A stretch of 15,251 bases of DNA from the NCBI GenBank assembly GCA_028873155.1, contig JAGWML010000044.1:1-15251 (forward strand), given 5' to 3'. Positions 14,259 to 15,251 of this stretch are shown here, piece after piece. Each line of letters opens with the position of its first letter. The stretch's first letter is position 1. A model generated the notes under the pieces. That model did no database searches. It saw only the letters and a program-made list of their open reading frames with translations, and was not told the DNA's origin. Source of the DNA: Acidobacteriota bacterium (GTDB taxonomy: Bacteria; Acidobacteriota; Terriglobia; Terriglobales; Acidobacteriaceae). The translations under genes were made by a program, and so were the position numbers.

Positions 14259-14839
14259 AGTCCCGCATCGCCACCCTCAGCCTCATCCTCGCTGCGAGCC
14301 TCGCGCCCGCATTCGCCCAGAGCTTCCCTGAGGTTCTGCCGCCCGCCCTCGAAAAGGAGCTCGCCGCGCGCGCCTCCAACGTCACCGAGGTCACCATGGA
14401 CAAGAACATGCTCGGCTCGGCCTCTCAGTTCCTCAACGGCAAGCACGGCGACGACGCGCAGACCCGCCAGCTCATCCAGAACCTCGACGGCGTCTACGTC
14501 CGCGAATACGACTTCGACAAGCCCGGCCAGTACTCGCCCGCTGAACTCGACCAGATCCGACAGCACTTCCAGACCACCGAGTGGAAGCCCATGGTCCACG
14601 TGCGCGAAAGCAAGTCCGGCGAGATGACCGACGTCCTCATCAAGCAGGTCAACGGCCAGACCCAGGGCATGTTCGTCCTTGACGTTGAGCCGAAGGAGAT
14701 CGACATCGTCCTCATCCTCGGCCCCATTCGCATGGACCAGCTTGGCCAGCTCGGACAGCTCGGCGCACTGGGCAGCCTCGGCGCGCTCGGCGGCGTCGCG
14801 GGCGAAGCCCCCGGCGCGGCAAAGAAAGGCGGCAAGTGA
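14255..14839 (+). CDS. Exported DUF4252-like protein with Leu-Gly repeat tail
   Basis: A 194-residue protein with a signal peptide (1-21, A-F-A|QS). A mixed alpha/beta domain (about 25-155) has the plan of DUF4252: an early hydrophobic/helical segment, LDGVYVREYDFDKPGQYS, then LDQIRQHFQTTEWKPMVHVRES, and QGMFVLDVEPKEIDIV closing the domain. A C-terminal tail (163-180) is six tandem L-G-x triplets, then Ala/Gly/Lys-rich residues. Start ATG and upstream TGA share four bases (ATGA), so it is translationally coupled to the putative anti-sigma gene. DUF4252 has no established biochemical role that I know; genes of this type often sit beside ECF sigma genes. Likely periplasmic or surface located, and possibly a sensor or effector of the sigma pathway. 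The domain call comes from pattern recognition, not a search. Confidence 0.75.
   Translation: MKSRIATLSLILAASLAPAFAQSFPEVLPPALEKELAARASNVTEVTMDKNMLGSASQFLNGKHGDDAQTRQLIQNLDGVYVREYDFDKPGQYSPAELDQIRQHFQTTEWKPMVHVRESKSGEMTDVLIKQVNGQTQGMFVLDVEPKEIDIVLILGPIRMDQLGQLGQLGALGSLGALGGVAGEAPGAAKKGGK
14741..14794 (+). repeat. Six tandem 9-bp units encoding Leu-Gly-x triplets
   Basis: Six consecutive 9-bp units encode LGQ LGQ LGA LGS LGA LGG at residues 163-180 of the DUF4252-like protein. The units differ at synonymous positions (CTT, CTC, CTG; GGC, GGA), so they are old or under protein-level selection rather than a fresh slippage product. Confidence 0.85.
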
Positions 14840-15251
14840 TGCGCCGTCTTCTCTGGATCCCCCTGCTCCTCGTCGCCCTCGCCATTCCCGTCACCGTCCT
14901 CGCCGGCAGCGGCGAGGGCTTCAACGCCGTCGTCAACTCGCTTGAGAGCCGCTACCACGCGCAGGCCACGCGCATCCCCATGATGGGCCTCGTCAGCCTC
15001 ATCGCCCGCGCCGGTTCCCACGGCCAGGTCGCCAACCTCCACGTCGCCGAGTTCGACCACTTCACGGAATCGGTCGACAGCGACGACCTCAACCGCCTCG
15101 TCGCAGAAAAGATGGGCGCGGGCTGGGAGCGCATCGTGCGCGAAACCAGCCGCCATGGCCAGAAGTCGGAGCAGTCCTTCATCTTCATGCGCGCAGAGAA
15201 CTCCCGCATCGGCCTCTTCATCCTCGACCTCGAAGGCCACGAGCTCGACGT
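14839..15251 (+). CDS. Second exported DUF4252-like protein (partial, runs off window)
   Basis: The ATG at 14839 shares its A with the preceding TGA (TGATG), and the frame is open to the window end, giving 137 codons. The N-terminus MRRLLWIPLLLVALAIPVTVLA is cut here as MRRLLWIPLLLVALAIPV, a signal peptide ending near A22. The mature part parallels the upstream protein: a helical start (FNAVVNSLESRY), VANLHVAEFDHFTESVDSDD where the first has VYVREYDFDKPGQYSPAE, a W-containing segment (GAGWERIVRETS versus TEWKPMVHVRES), and RIGLFILDLEGHELDV versus QGMFVLDVEPKEIDIV. They thus look like diverged tandem paralogues. Where the first protein has its Leu-Gly tail, this one's C-terminus is unseen. Same operon as the ECF sigma gene. 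Confidence 0.8.
   Translation, partial: MRRLLWIPLLLVALAIPVTVLAGSGEGFNAVVNSLESRYHAQATRIPMMGLVSLIARAGSHGQVANLHVAEFDHFTESVDSDDLNRLVAEKMGAGWERIVRETSRHGQKSEQSFIFMRAENSRIGLFILDLEGHELD

Overview
The window looks like chromosomal DNA of an Acidobacteriota bacterium, probably of the Acidobacteriaceae type. The main reason is a 1208-residue Oar-like TonB-dependent receptor with an N-terminal carboxypeptidase-regulatory domain, a family greatly expanded in that group. High GC in the genes, many Sec signal peptides ending in A-x-A|Q, and secreted TPR proteins fit the same picture. The assignment comes from protein style alone; no rRNA or marker gene is present.

Layout. (1) Positions 2-1858, plus strand: the 3' end of an unidentified enzyme, a nicotinamidase (pncA), a small two-helix membrane protein, and a QueD/PTPS-type pterin enzyme. 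(2) 1994-2677, minus: a short-chain dehydrogenase. It is convergent with queD and divergent from a secreted phosphoesterase (2935-4275, plus). (3) 4389-8454, minus: a three-gene operon in transcription order of TPR lipo/periplasmic-type protein, larger TPR protein, and GH5-like secreted glycosidase, with gaps of 3 and 28 bp. (4) 8633-12259, minus: the TonB-dependent receptor, with its own TTGACA promoter, a leader of about 190 nt, and a textbook terminator with a UUCG loop. (5) 12260-13405: about 1.1 kb with no convincing intact gene. It holds an AT-rich island with three copies of a 9-bp word, and a short ORF with a haem-binding CxxCH motif that looks like a gene remnant. (6) 13406-15251, plus: a tightly overlapping operon of ECF sigma factor, small one-helix membrane protein (likely anti-sigma), DUF4252-like secreted protein, and a second DUF4252-like protein cut by the window edge.

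How the genes may work together. The receptor, TPR pair and GH5-like enzyme form a plausible envelope module for capturing and degrading a polymer; this is inferred from co-orientation and export signals. The sigma/anti-sigma/DUF4252 operon is most simply an envelope-signalling unit. It is divergent from the receptor across the long regulatory region, so it could control that gene, but the sequence does not prove it. pncA serves NAD salvage, and queD serves queuosine or a related pterin pathway. I see no phage, insertion sequence, CRISPR, tRNA or rRNA.
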